DNA of 64,000 nt from Plutella xylostella (Eukaryota > Arthropoda > Insecta > Lepidoptera > Plutellidae), in contig NC_064000.1 in NCBI RefSeq assembly GCF_932276165.1, forward strand, positions 6,138,001 through 6,202,000, read 5' to 3'. A model generated the notes under the pieces. That model worked only from the letters and a program-made list of their open reading frames with translations. It searched no databases and had not been told where the DNA came from. Positions 11,301 through 19,099 of this stretch are shown here, in pieces; position 1 is the stretch's first letter, and the number at the start of each line of letters is the position of its first letter. The position numbers and the translations under genes were made by a program.

Positions 11301-11525
11301 CCAGAGTAACTAGCCACTGTGCTAACCACTCACCAACGCATTATTCCTTCCAACTAATCTAATATAATCTTTTTCACCACTCCACAGACAATAAAGCAAC
11401 TCGAGAAGACGGTGCTAGAGCGAGAGAACAGACTCTACCAGGTGACCACGCAGCTCGAGGAGATGAAGAGAGTTCAGGAGATGGTCGCCAAGCTCATGAG
11501 CAAGAGCAATAATGCGCCCAGCTGA
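1657..11525 (+). CDS. CIP2A: CIP2A-like protein, last 14 coding exons (5' partial gene)
   Basis: Fourteen exons with canonical AG/GT borders and compatible phases join into one frame of about 555 residues ending at TGA 11523-11525. The first half is Leu-rich helical sequence of armadillo-like type. A Pro/Ser linker (VSPNESTHEAPPVSPDDAW) follows, then IDALIEKLNAQKDK and VMELYGYKMTCLEQRL, which match in order the conserved region before the coiled coil of animal CIP2A (KIAA1524). The last ~230 residues are a Glu/Lys/Gln-rich coiled coil. Vertebrate CIP2A is about 905 residues, so roughly the first 350 are outside the window. In vertebrates CIP2A binds and inhibits PP2A-B56 and works with TOPBP1 in mitosis; that role is family knowledge, not seen here. 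Two exons have degraded partial copies downstream of them. Other coiled-coil proteins with helical N-termini (p115/USO1) were considered and fit less well. Confidence 0.82.
1991..2090. repeat. Short foldback (36-bp arms)
   Basis: 1991-2026 and 2055-2090 are imperfect reverse complements (cgttttagctattgaa against ttcaatagctaaaacg) with a 28-bp loop. The size and intronic position suit a MITE remnant. A small-RNA hairpin cannot be excluded but nothing else supports it. Confidence 0.7.
2476..2644. mobile_element. MITE with long inverted arms
   Basis: The left arm beginning gaccccttagcatgaatttt is mirrored by a right arm ending atttatgctaaggggtc. Both arms share inner blocks 'ttcatcgtgaacgtgaa' and 'ttcatcgagtaatttt'. 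A fragment of the same family is at 13647-13706. It lies in the intron between CIP2A-like exons a and b. The target duplication is not clear. Confidence 0.75.
2729..2828 (+). CDS. CIP2A: CIP2A-like exon b
   Basis: Acceptor ggttgcag, donor gttagt; ends in phase 1. Encodes DVEALCGAGGDEPDVAADC then LTHALKLLTHLVSLG, consistent with an armadillo-like helix pair. The Gly/Asp-rich insert between helices looks like a loop. Confidence 0.8.
2934..3450 (+). repeat. Interspersed repeat, copy 1 of 2 (~517 bp)
   Basis: This intronic stretch matches 18571-19096 over nearly its whole length, in the same orientation, with scattered substitutions. Shared blocks include 'atgagtgatacgtcgttgaa' and 'acgtgtttacgtgtattacg'. 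No coding capacity and no clear inverted ends. The family is not recognised. Confidence 0.8.
3796..3953. mobile_element. Foldback MITE
   Basis: Nested palindrome: outer ends taaggccct/agggcctta with 'acaatgtctggtta' inside, and a strong inner hairpin 'gataaaatacatgctgtcac' against 'gtgacagcatgtattttatc' (about 3842-3905). It is flanked by ATG on both sides, a possible 3-bp target duplication. It ends only 33 bp before the acceptor of exon c. Confidence 0.8.
3987..4103 (+). CDS. CIP2A: CIP2A-like exon c
   Basis: Acceptor cctcag, donor gtacgt; phase 1 in, phase 1 out. Encodes DLYSLRGHHCQLVRLCVLA then SRIALPEALELFAAVVTQYRG. It is the only full copy with an acceptor. Three truncated copies of its second half follow within 410 bp. 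Confidence 0.85.
4168..4510 (+). repeat. Three tandem partial copies of CIP2A-like exon c with splice donors
   Basis: Copies at 4168-4228, 4336-4391 and 4450-4510 repeat the 3' half of exon c (in copies 1 and 3, SRAALPEALELF and on to VVTQYRG or VVTQYKG). Each runs on into a shortened start of the following intron: a catcat stretch and 'cagtc-actagtgtgtgt'. Copies 1 and 3 keep a GTGAGT donor; copy 2 has lost it (atacgt). Copies 1 and 3 are preceded by a (TG)n tract ending in AG. A cryptic exon from that AG would be 59 nt and would break the frame, so these are more likely relics than alternative exons. Confidence 0.85.
4836..4939 (+). CDS. CIP2A: CIP2A-like exon d
   Basis: Acceptor tttccag, donor gtaagg; starts by completing the phase-1 codon of exon c and ends in phase 0. 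Encodes DEGRLPQELISALSDGLPG then ILAPPALDPGKAGLQW. Confidence 0.8.
5180..5295 (-). repeat. LINE 3'-end fragment
   Basis: Carries 'ttgctgtacgtaggcctctc' and 'ccgcatccaatgattct', blocks that recur in LINE tails of this type at 14820-15060 and 63829-64000. Intronic, no coding capacity. Confidence 0.5.
5350..5401. repeat. (TA)n microsatellite
   Basis: About 50 bp of nearly pure TA dinucleotide, 28 bp before the acceptor of CIP2A-like exon e. Confidence 0.95.
5429..5545 (+). CDS. CIP2A: CIP2A-like exon e
   Basis: Acceptor gtttccag, donor gtatgt; phase 0 at both ends. Encodes LRVIGALCASSDTQEQVL then VKVAPDSFEDTLYSVLQTEAQ, further helical-repeat sequence. Confidence 0.85.
6029..6154 (+). CDS. CIP2A: CIP2A-like exon f
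   Basis: Acceptor attacag, donor gtatgt; phase 0 at both ends, 42 codons. Encodes NGEIGLESSQQAVVVACRAV then LTLAPLSQEWEQALARMLAHHQ. Confidence 0.85.
6245..6440 (+). repeat. Lepidopteran-type interspersed repeat (copy 1)
   Basis: Begins near 'cccgcgagcttcgcttcgcc' and ends near 'cgcatttataatattagtta'. The middle contains 'gtttggcgtgaaagagtaac'-like text about nucleotide-poor, non-coding sequence. The same repeat is in reverse at 16262-16497 and partial at 60328-60420. Confidence 0.7.
6692..6799 (+). CDS. CIP2A: CIP2A-like exon g
   Basis: Acceptor ctttcag, donor gtcagt; phase 0. Encodes VRKLLCAGLCSNKPTRRRQ then ILQLVKHHYFPSDQMNQ, the end of the helical half. Two longer overlapping frames here are shadows. 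Confidence 0.8.
7062..7208 (+). CDS. CIP2A: CIP2A-like exon h (linker)
   Basis: Acceptor ctttgcag, donor gtacga; phase 0, 49 codons. Encodes the Pro/Ser/Glu linker VFGESVSPNESTHEAPP and then IDALIEKLNAQKDK. The second part matches the conserved block just before the CIP2A coiled coil and is one of the best family markers in the gene. Confidence 0.87.
7495..7590 (+). CDS. CIP2A: CIP2A-like exon i
   Basis: Acceptor ttttcag, donor gtgcga; phase 0. Encodes ITDVATSSVMELYGYKMTCL then EQRLHSYTVALQ, the conserved start of the CIP2A coiled coil. Confidence 0.87.
7985..8091 (+). CDS. CIP2A: CIP2A-like exon j
   Basis: Acceptor gtttccag, donor gtgagt; ends in phase 2. Encodes GATENIASLQHAAALLQATG then AAQQQVLYTTQLQNE. 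Coiled-coil sequence with Ala/Gln-rich heptads. Confidence 0.85.
8306..8449. mobile_element. Foldback MITE, GC-richer family
   Basis: Left arm 'aaggcctagcatggggtgca' mirrors right arm 'gcgccccgtgctaggcctt'; inner blocks around 'gtgcgtcgcg' also mirror. A related sequence is at 28443-28560 ('tagcacggggcacaagacg'). Confidence 0.7.
8709..8779 (+). tRNA. tRNA-Gly (GCC anticodon)
   Basis: 71 nt. The acceptor stem GCATCGG pairs with CCGATGC, with A as discriminator. Box A is TGGTTCAGTGGTAGAATGC, the anticodon loop gives GCC in 'ctgccac', and box B is GGTTCGATTCC. It lies in the CIP2A-like intron between exons j and k, same strand. A T-rich run follows at 8784, suitable as a Pol III terminator. Stems look intact, so it is probably functional and not a SINE head. 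Confidence 0.95.
9084..9231 (+). CDS. CIP2A: CIP2A-like exon k
   Basis: Acceptor cctaacag, donor gtaggt; completes the phase-2 codon of exon j and ends in phase 0. Encodes HMATIDAQQKQLQDAETAV then RGLRAKLAAERAERAAAQHA and LRLELTQQMQ, strong coiled coil. A truncated copy lies downstream at 9518-9588. Confidence 0.87.
9252..9345. repeat. Palindromic AATACCGGTATTG cluster
   Basis: Two complete 'aataccggtattg' palindromes and several half sites within 95 bp. Such subterminal palindromes are typical of hAT-type elements, but no element borders are visible. Confidence 0.6.
9518..9588 (+). repeat. Internally deleted copy of CIP2A-like exon k
   Basis: The copy opens with acagACACATGGCAACA (the exon start with its AG). 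It jumps over about 75 bp, then repeats the exon 3' end 'gcctcgagctcacccagcag' and a GT donor. It is 71 nt against 148 in the real exon, and the internal junction shifts the frame, so including it would disrupt the protein. Upstream, 'acacatgcaggtac' is repeated several times. Confidence 0.8.
9814..9915 (+). CDS. CIP2A: CIP2A-like exon l
   Basis: Acceptor ttattgcag, donor gtaaat; phase 0, 34 codons. Encodes TFENEMKMREKENEEKLKQ then AQIDVQTLEKKLEKQ, coiled coil. Confidence 0.85.
10825..10956 (+). CDS. CIP2A: CIP2A-like exon m
   Basis: Acceptor cattgcag, donor gtgagt; phase 0, 44 codons. Encodes ATKNTELAGVLVKFEERVKQ then RDKRLEDAHNAEAAIKKDNE, coiled coil. Confidence 0.85.
11075..11341 (-). repeat. 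tRNA-derived SINE heads (two, minus strand)
   Basis: On the minus strand, 'ggtggtgtaatggataagat' followed by 'gggttccaatcc' (about 11140-11205) has box A/box B spacing. A second tRNA-like start, 'ggtgagtggttagcacagtg' (about 11290-11338), precedes it. Neither folds into a clean tRNA. Intronic. Confidence 0.55.
11388..11525 (+). CDS. CIP2A: CIP2A-like last coding exon
   Basis: Acceptor ctccacag; phase 0; ends at TGA 11523-11525. Encodes TIKQLEKTVLERENRLYQVT then TQLEEMKRVQEMVAKLMSK and SNNAPS. The 'RVQEMVAKL' helix followed by a short polar tail matches the end of CIP2A proteins. Confidence 0.88.
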   Translation, partial: TIKQLEKTVLERENRLYQVTTQLEEMKRVQEMVAKLMSKSNNAPS

Positions 11526-12363
11526 GGACTATAGTCTATTTTTTTTACAAACGAGTACTGCCTGCACAATATCTCTCGCACATTTCCGATATTGACAGAG
11601 TGAGATGGGTCATTCGTACGACCAATAGCAAAAAAGTAAAACAATTTTAGTGCTCGTTTCTTAAAAAATAACTATAGCACGGTTAACTTCATTAGTACTC
11701 GATCGCTTACTTGCACTAAACACTAAACAGTGTGAATGTCGAAATATAATAGACTACAGTCGAATGTGATCTATTATTTAGTTACATAGTACCTACTTAC
11801 TGATTTCGATGGCGAAAAAGTATCCTTAGTACAGTTTTTATAGTTTTATTTTGCGAAAAAGAAAGTCTACGTTTTAACTACTTATTTATGGCAAAAGTTT
11901 TATAAGTTCTCGCTACTTTGTATGAGAATGAACGTAACTTTTTTTGTTTTAGCAAACTATAAAAACACACTATTGTATACTCCGAGATGAGTAAAGCAGT
12001 GACTGATAGACTTTGTTTATGTATAGGTAGATGTGTAGGTTTAGTATATGTAGATTATTAACAGTAAAACACATCACTAGAAACTAACTGTTCCTATTAT
12101 GGATCCGATAAATTAAGTAAGACACTACGACCCTTTAGCTTTATAAAAACAAGTGTCTTTTTACATATCATGAAGGTGCTTTCTTTTCAATTATATTAAT
12201 TTCATCTTGACATCTTCATGTTTAAATGTAACTAATTTCTCTAAGTAACTCATATTGCGTATATGATTTTGTATGATAATGATAACAGTATAAATAATTT
12301 ACTATTTAATTGTGGCATGAACCTTGAGCAATAAATTGTATTTTTAAATAATGACCAAATAAA
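11526..12363 (+). other. CIP2A: CIP2A-like 3' UTR (inferred)
   Basis: AT-rich sequence without open frames after the stop. Two AATAAA signals, at 12330-12335 and 12358-12363, are the likely polyadenylation signals. A MITE starts 38 bp later. Confidence 0.55.
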
Positions 12364-12400
12364 TCTACTCTATATTTTATTACAGTATTTTATTGATATA

Positions 12401-12699
12401 GGGGCCGTCCATTAATCACGTGAGGCTCAAAAGGGGTGGGGAGGGGGTACGGAAAACCTCACGAAACATCACAAGGGGGGAGGGGGGGTTAGACTTAGAC
12501 ATCACGTGCATTAATTTTTTCTCAAAAAGCGCTGAACCGAAATTTTTGAACGGTGCAAAAATAGCCTTTACATAGATTTCCAAACAATACACGTGATCTA
12601 GGTTGGGGGAGGTGGTCCCAAACTTCACCAAATATCACCAGGGGGGACGGGGGGTCAAAAAATGAGAAAAACGACCTCACGTGATTAATGGACGGCCCC
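12401..12699. mobile_element. MITE with 25-bp perfect terminal inverted repeats
   Basis: Ends 12401-12425 and 12675-12699 are perfect reverse complements starting GGGGCCGTCCATTAATCACG. ATA flanks both sides (possible 3-bp duplication), which would fit a PIF/Harbinger-type element. The interior holds G-runs and further 'cacgtg' sites. No transposase. It sits just past the CIP2A-like polyadenylation signals. Confidence 0.85.
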
Positions 12700-13234
12700 A
12701 TACCCTAAACCCTACCCATGTATTTATATAGGCACTTAGCTGGCATTTTACCTTGATTGGGAAATAAAGTTAGGTCCATTCTAAATGTGTACGAGAGGTA
12801 GACGACAGGCGACCGTGAACTTCGGAAATGTACTCGTATGCTAAAACTGAGCACTGTACCGTCGCCGATATCAACCATAAATAACAGAATATAAACTAAC
12901 ATAAATAACAGAGGATACTTAGTTTAATCTCGCTCTTTCTCTAGTATCGCATTGAGTGGCATGCTTTGGGAGAGGCCTACGTCCACCAGTGGACTGCTAC
13001 TGCTATAGGCTCATGATGATGATGACGGTTTAGTTAGGGAAAAAAGAGGACGTTCTAAATCATATCATCTTCACCCCCCGCGAAATCAAATCTTATGAAA
13101 AACAGCCTATCAGTGCAGAAAAGCGGATGTAGATAACGGTAAATGAGAGGTGGCAATTAATTTTCTATCTATCTATCGAGCATTTATTAAGGCTGAAAGC
13201 CCTATAACGCACCACATATAAAATTCGTTTAGCA

Positions 13235-14710
13235 AAACTTTGTAATTGGACTTATGTCGAAAAGGCATTTCTACCAGACAAATTTTATTTGACAACTTCA
13301 TAAAAGTTTTTTAACGGGGGGTGTAAATACCTAGGGGGTGGTGAAAATTCGGTATTTTTTTTGATATCTCTTACGGTTTTCAAGATTCAATTTGTAAAAT
13401 GTACCTGGGTAACAACTTTTTCAATAAGTATCGAAGCAAAATCTTTGTTAAGGAGGCTTATGTCCAAAAACGATTTCTTCCAGTCAAATTTTATTTGACA
13501 ACTTCAGAAAAGTTTTTTAACGGGGGTTGTAGATACCTAGGGGGTGATGAAAACTCGGTTATTTTTTTGATATCTCTTACGGTTTCCGAGATAAAAGCCA
13601 ATTACGTTTGTTCGTCCCGGACTGTGCTAAATGTACTAAAACAGAGCCCGTAGCATAAATTTTCATCGTGAACGTGAAATAAAATTCATCGAGTAATTTT
13701 GTATAAAAAAATTTTCTTCTGCTACCGATTCACGATACATACCGATACCGATCGCTTTCATACGATTTTAACATAATCAAAAGTAAAAATCTGTCAAAAT
13801 CGTATGAAAGTAACTACCAGTTATGGATAGATAGAGTTATAGAAACTGGCAGTTAGTACAGTCCGGCTCAGGCCTTGTTCTGCTGACGGTACAGCTTTCA
13901 CACTTCCACGAGTGTCTCTTTTAATTCGGCTCCGGTTCAAAGTCGAGTTATTCCTATTCGTCTGTCTGGGTCGTGGACCAGGGGGGTTACTCTATACTGA
14001 CGAAAAACGATCGAACGAGGGCTGTCGTGCAATCGGCACGTTTAAAACAACGAGATAAAGCCGTGGATTGTACTGCAGCGCCCCGAAACTTTGTTTTTCG
14101 TCATATAAAGTGACCCCCCAGTGTCAAGGCTGAGGCCGTGTTTATTGGAACCACGATCAAGCTGGGCCCACAATAATAGTGCTCTAAAATTGACACCTAG
14201 TCTGGAGGTCAAGTTTCTAATTCTTGATTTCTGGAGCTACGAAGGTCAAAATCTCATTCCTAAACACCCTCGTGTATAAATGCAAACAAGGGATGTAACG
14301 GTTAAAGGGAGGAAATAGGTACATTTTCAAAATATCCATCAGGCATTGTAAGGTTGAAAAAACTCTGCAACCCGAACAAAGTAGAACTTAATTATCGTAT
14401 GGTAGCAAAACTTTGTAAATTGAGGCTTATGTCAAAAAACGTTCTTCCAGACAAATTTTGTTTGACAACTTCAAAAAAGTTTTTTTACGGAGGGTGTAGA
14501 TACCTAGATTATTTTTTTGATATCTCTTACGGTTTCGATATAAAAGCCAAGTAGTAAAATGGTCATAATGTGTGTAATACAATAACGAAAACTAAGCTCA
14601 GAAGCAGAATTTTGTAAAATACGCTTATGTCCTAAAACGATTTCTTCCAGACAAACTTAGTTTAACAACTTCAGATAAGTGTTTAAGGGAGATGTAGATA
14701 CCTGCTGCTA
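13235..14710. repeat. Four diverged copies of a ~165-190-bp repeat
   Basis: Copies at about 13235-13385, 13425-13600, 14385-14545 and 14600-14705 share 'ccagacaaattttatttgac', 'aacttcagaaaagttttt' and 'tatctcttacggttt'. They are separated by a MITE (13981-14119) and a fragment of the 2476 MITE family (13647-13706). The short open frames at 13399 and 14354 fall in these repeats and are not genes. Confidence 0.75.
13981..14119. mobile_element. Small DNA element with GGGGGGTTACT-type ends
   Basis: Left end ggggggttactctatactga with 'cgaaaaac' mirrors right end 'gtttttcgtcatataaagtg' plus acccccc. Related ends are near 19785-19806 and 51350-51382 ('aaagtgaccccctg'). Confidence 0.65.
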
Positions 14711-14819
14711 TGGGGCTATAGATTAGGGTTTGTCACCGTGGTGATATTGAGTGGCTAAGGTGGCTAGTCAGATTAGCGGCAGTCGCTGACTGCCATGCCC
14801 AGATTGTACCGAATGTGAC

Positions 14820-15060
14820 TATGTGTCATCATCATCATCATCAGCCTATAGCAGCGATCTTTAGCTTTCCGCATCCAATCATAAACACCTTTCGCATGCC
14901 ATTACCCCATCTATCCGAAGGGCGTCCCACACTACGTTTGCCTAGTCACGGCCTCCACTCCAGAACACGTTTACCCTATCGGTCATCGGTTCTTCCACAG
15001 ATGTGACCAGCCCACTGCCACTTAAGCTTACTAACTCGGTGAGCTATGTCTATACCTATG
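14820..15060 (-). repeat. LINE 3'-end fragment
   Basis: Starts with a catcatcat run and carries 'ccgcatccaatcataaacac' and 'acagatgtgaccagcccact', blocks of a widespread lepidopteran LINE tail. The similar piece at 63829-64000 shares 'gggcgtcccac'. Spans the gap up to the TIL gene. Confidence 0.6.
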
Positions 15061-15192
15061 TGTAAGGTACTTATATTATTATGTAAAGTAGAGAAGTGAC
15101 TTGAGGAGGTCCTTGTCGTGCACCCAATAAAAACCAATGCGTTTGTTACTTGTACTTATTATATTTCGAAAACCACTGTATCCCTATGGCTT

Positions 15193-15389
15193 CTAAGTGC
15201 ACCGGTTGGCAGGCACACAGATCCCGTACCTATTCCTCCAGGTGCCCTTCCTACACGCGCACCGCGGCTCACAGTTGAGCAGCAGCGTGTTGCACTGAGA
15301 CGTGTTGTTCCTGTCCGCACATGACTCCCTGGTACACACGTCCGTGCAGGAATTGTAGACTTCGTTGAAGCGGGTGCAGCGGATTGGGG
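15193..15389 (-). CDS. TIL inhibitor exon 3 (second TIL domain, stop)
   Basis: Acceptor ccctacag on the minus strand; two bases complete the split codon. Encodes PIRCTRFNEVYNSCTDVC then TRESCADRNNTSQCNTLLLN, CEPRCACRKGTWRNRYGIC and VPANRCT, then TAG. Ten cysteines and one N-x-T site (NNTS). Confidence 0.88.
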
Positions 15390-16728
15390 CTGTAGGGAAG
15401 ATAGGTTAGTGGCTGGTTGTGGGTAGGTTCTGGTGCGTTGAATGATTGAATTTCATGTCAACAGTTGGTCAAAGTGTCTCAGGTTCGATTGTGCCTTTTG
15501 TCTGCCGGGGCCCATATTTATTATCTTATGATCCTGGGTGTTAAATGTATGTGTTATGTAGTTATTGCTATCACAACACCGCCTGCTAAGCGTGGGGATT
15601 TTGACAATAAGCCTGTAGTCTTGTCAAGCAGTGAACTATTTTTACATTTTTACAGACTGTTTTTATTGTTTTTGAGGGATAAAGTCAACTGCGTACCTGC
15701 TATGCCTACCTATACATAAAATTTTCTCAGACCTAAGCAAAACAATACAGCTGTTGCTGATACCGTGACACCAGTAACCATAAAACTGCACACGTTAACT
15801 TACGGCACAAATCGCTCCTCCTGCACTGTCCGTCCGGGTGTATCCTGTGGTTGACCTTGCACCGGCACCCCGGCTGGCAGGGGTAGGGAGGCGAGCACTG
15901 CGGCACCGGCCCGTCTGACCGGGGGCAGTAGTCAGTGGGACAGTTGAAGGCGCAATTCACGTAGACCTGGTTAGCTGTGCAGCCGTGCTGGTCCACTGTT
16001 GAGGAATGTAAGAGGTGTTTGAGATTGTGAAGCCGCTTCCGGAATTCGATTTCGATTTGTTGAGGAGTAACTTCCCCTTAACTGCTTTGTGTCTCCATCA
16101 GATCAGCTTCAGATCCCCACCATATTGTTTTGTTATAAAAACTATAAGTACCTACATAACATAAAAAATATACGTGTGGAGTTACCGACTCCACGCTAAA
16201 GTGATTTTTAGCAGTCTTCAATGTTTTTTTTCCTCAGTGGCAGTCTTATCCTATCCTAACTTATATTATAAATGCGAAAGTATCTGTGTCTGTCTGTCTG
16301 TCTGTTACTCTTTCACGCCAAAACTACTGAACGGATTTGAATGAAATTTGGTATACATATGGTATAGAGTCTATACCATGTGTATACCAATAATCTATAC
16401 TATAGACCATGGGAAAGAACATAGGCTTCTTTTTATCCCGGAATTCCAACGGGAAAACTTTTTAGGGCGAAGCTAAGCTCGCGGGGTCAGCTAGTTAGGT
16501 GACAGGAGTCTGGTTTTTTGCCCCTGCCTGCCTAAACTTTACTTAATTAAAGTTATTTTATTGCATAAAAATGATGCCTTTGAGGTTTGCATTAAAGTAT
16601 TTATTCATAAATATATACAAAATCTTACCTGGTGGAGGTGGTTGATACACGCTTGTTGAAAACACATAATTCAAAAGAAATAAAACTACAGAACATATCC
16701 ATAACCAATTACGTTGTTGTTCAGCCAT
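15193..16728 (-). CDS. Secreted two-domain TIL-type protease inhibitor (complete, 3 exons)
   Basis: Exons 16728-16629, 15995-15804 and 15389-15193 join in phase (100, 192 and 197 nt) to a 162-residue protein ending TAG. Residues 1-26 (MAEQQRNWLWICSVVLFLLN...) form a signal peptide, followed by a short PPPP linker. Exons 2 and 3 each encode one domain with ten cysteines in the TIL (trypsin inhibitor-like) pattern, ending C-x-x-G-C-x-C or C-x-x-x-C-x-C and a final C-V-P-A-N-R-C type motif. The TIL family inhibits serine proteases, in insects often in haemolymph, silk or gut; the target here is unknown. The loop before the sixth cysteine is SPPYP in domain 1 and NTLLLN in domain 2, so the two domains probably differ in specificity. 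Convergent with the CIP2A-like gene. Confidence 0.88.
15804..15995 (-). CDS. TIL inhibitor exon 2 (first TIL domain)
   Basis: Acceptor cctcaacag, donor gtaagt on the minus strand. Encodes VDQHGCTANQVYVNCAFNC then PTDYCPRSDGPVPQCSPPYP and CQPGCRCKVNHRIHPDGQC and RRSDLC: ten cysteines, one domain per exon. Confidence 0.9.
16262..16497 (-). repeat. Lepidopteran-type interspersed repeat (copy 2, reverse)
   Basis: Reverse-oriented copy of the 6245-6440 repeat: 'tataaatgcgaaagtatctg', 'tctttcacgccaaaactact', ending near 'gaagctaagctcgcggggtc'. Lies in intron 1 of the TIL gene and includes a short tgtctgtctgtctgt run. Confidence 0.7.
16629..16728 (-). CDS. TIL inhibitor exon 1 (signal peptide)
   Basis: ATG at 16728-16726; donor gtaaga. 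Encodes MAEQQRNWLWICSVVLFLLN then YVFSTSVYQPPPP. An in-frame ATG 39 codons upstream (16845) would put charged residues ahead of the hydrophobic core, so the start that places the signal peptide first is preferred. Confidence 0.8.
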
Positions 16729-16899
16729 AATTTCCAAGAGATATTCGATGTTTAATTTTTTTCTCCTTTTAAATAAGTGTTCACGCTGAGTTAATAACTC
16801 ATCCAAAGAATCGTAAAAAAATATCGCACACGCTTTAGATATCAAAGACCTACCTGCCTACTCTACTTAATGTTTCTCAAAAGTTTATAAATATAAAAG

Positions 16900-18225
16900 T
16901 TTATGATTCTACCTCGTGTGAAGAGGAAGCTATACCTACGAAAGCCTCAGAGGACATAAGTTTTCGACTAACAATATAATTTTCAAACTGAGGTTACCTT
17001 TAGAATGGGTTACTTTTAGACTAGATTACTTTTAGACTGGGTTACTTTATACCTACTAGGAGGTTACTAAAAGTATCTACCTAATCGTAGAAGTAAGTAA
17101 GTACTCCGTTTACTAAGAAATCTTACCGAATGGGGATTTTTTGTGGGATGGTGATTCTGGCCATCTTTTTGCCTTCTTTGTGTGTTTGATCTTCATTTCC
17201 AATGTTTGAGAACCTCATGACAAGATAAATACATTTTATCAACAAAAAACGTGTTTGAACAGCTGTTTTTGAACACTACATGACGATTACTGCCATCAAA
17301 TAACCTGTTTAAAAGAAAAACTTGAAAATTTAATCAATAACACTTGAAATAACTATACCTATGTACGCAGGTAACTAGGTAAATACCAACGTACCAACCA
17401 ACTAACCAAAAGTCATGCCAAACCTACAATCAATATTGTTTCTCCATAAAAATCGGTTAAATCACGATCATACTAATAACTAATAATTAAAAGAAAATGA
17501 TGACCCTAGCTTATGTAGTAAGTATAAGTACCTACTTAATGACTAAAAAGAATAAGCAGTAGGTACCTACTTATGTACTTTCTTAGGTACATATTTTATG
17601 ATCATAAATATTCATCATGTATAAATTAAAATTGAATACTTAATTAATTGCCGTGAAAAATTTGAACAGGAAAGGGGGACAATAACTTCAGAATAAAAAG
17701 ACAGAATTTTGTTATCTATTAATTTATTTGATAATGTAATAGATTAGTCTCAATGAAAACGACCGAAGTTACAGTAAGTAATTTTTAACAATAAATAAAA
17801 TTTATAAGTAGCGATAACAGCTTAGAAGTATTAATCAATAATGGTTTTTAATTATTATAATTTTATATAAGTAATTTTAGTTATTCATGTAACTAATAAT
17901 ACATAATTTAATTACTTAGGTAATTGTGAAGGTGGAATTTCAGTTGAAACGACATAAACAATGATAAAAATCCAATATAAAGCTTTTCCTTTAAAAAATA
18001 GGTAGGTAAAAGGCTTAGTAGGTAGTGAGTAGTGTCAGTATTACTTATTAGGTAAGTAAGTATTTTATTTCAATTAAATTTGATGTGTTTAGGAGCTAAA
18101 AATCAAATAAGTATGCAAGTTTTTTTCCGCATTAGTATACTACTATAGTTGTCTATTAAGTACCTACTCGCAGAAAGTTGTCTTTCTCATGCACTTAAAA
18201 CTAAAATAATATGTAGGTACGGTCG
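16900..18225. other. AT-rich intergenic DNA, no gene seen
   Basis: No coding frame with support on either strand. Rich in 'gtacctactta'-like text common in lepidopteran intergenic DNA, plus a run of 'ggttacttttaga' repeats near 16990-17060. Confidence 0.6.
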
Positions 18226-18228
18226 TGT

Positions 18229-18420
18229 GCAGAGAAACCTGACCCCCCCTCTCATAGTAACAATGCTTCTGAGAGGGCTCAGATTTATCTGCCTTATACT
18301 GTACCTACTATACAATAATCAATATTCAAAATCAAAATTATCCTTGAATGTAGAGAAACCTGACTCTCTTAAAGTGACATTGATACTGATAGGTCAGGTT
18401 TCTTTTCAGCTGCTGTACCT
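18229..18420 (+). repeat. Two copies of an ~80-bp foldback repeat
   Basis: 18229-18310 and 18345-18420 each contain 'agagaaacctgac', a T/A spacer, then a partial reverse complement ('gtcaggtttct' or 'ctcagattta') and end in 'ctgtac'. Further copies: 19828-19875 (partial), 21045-21128 and 23258-23337. Confidence 0.7.
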
Positions 18421-18570
18421 GCCTAATAGGTACTCACCCCCAATATCATAGAGATTTTTGACACTTTACAATAGGTTTAAAATTGACGTTGTGATATACG
18501 AATTTCATCTTTTTGACTAACGTAAAGAGTCGAAACTCGTGTGTTTCAATATAAATTTTTACCTTGTTGT

Positions 18571-19096
18571 AAATGATGATAGGCACAAAACTGGGACCAT
18601 CACCAATAGAAATGAGTGATACGTCGTTGAAAAGGATTTTTTTTGCAGAATATGAATAACGGAAGCGCATGTCCTGATTTACTGTCCATTTAGAATAATC
18701 GTACCTTGAAAGTTCTTCTATTTTATTTCTGTAATTTTAATGTTTTTGTTATTGTTTCACATTCATTTTAATTTTTTGTAACAAAATGATCATCATTCAT
18801 TATAATATTATATTTGTATATTATCTCAGTAAATAAAACCAGTTGAAAGTAATTTCTCCCATTTTAGTAATACGTGTTTACGTGTATTACGCCCTAACTG
18901 TCATCAGGAGAGAGATTGATTGATTATGGCATTACACGCCATAGAAAAATACCTCCTTCCGACGAATATATTTCAAAATGGACAACTTATACAGATTTGT
19001 CGTCATAATATTTTTTTGCTCATTTGAAAAGAGCTATCCAACCATATATGACTCATCTTTATTAGACATAGGACCCAAAACGCCCATTGTCATTTA
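18571..19096 (+). repeat. Interspersed repeat, copy 2 of 2
   Basis: Matches 2934-3450 over its length in the same orientation. See that entry; no ends or coding capacity recognised. Confidence 0.8.
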
Positions 19097-19099
19097 TAA

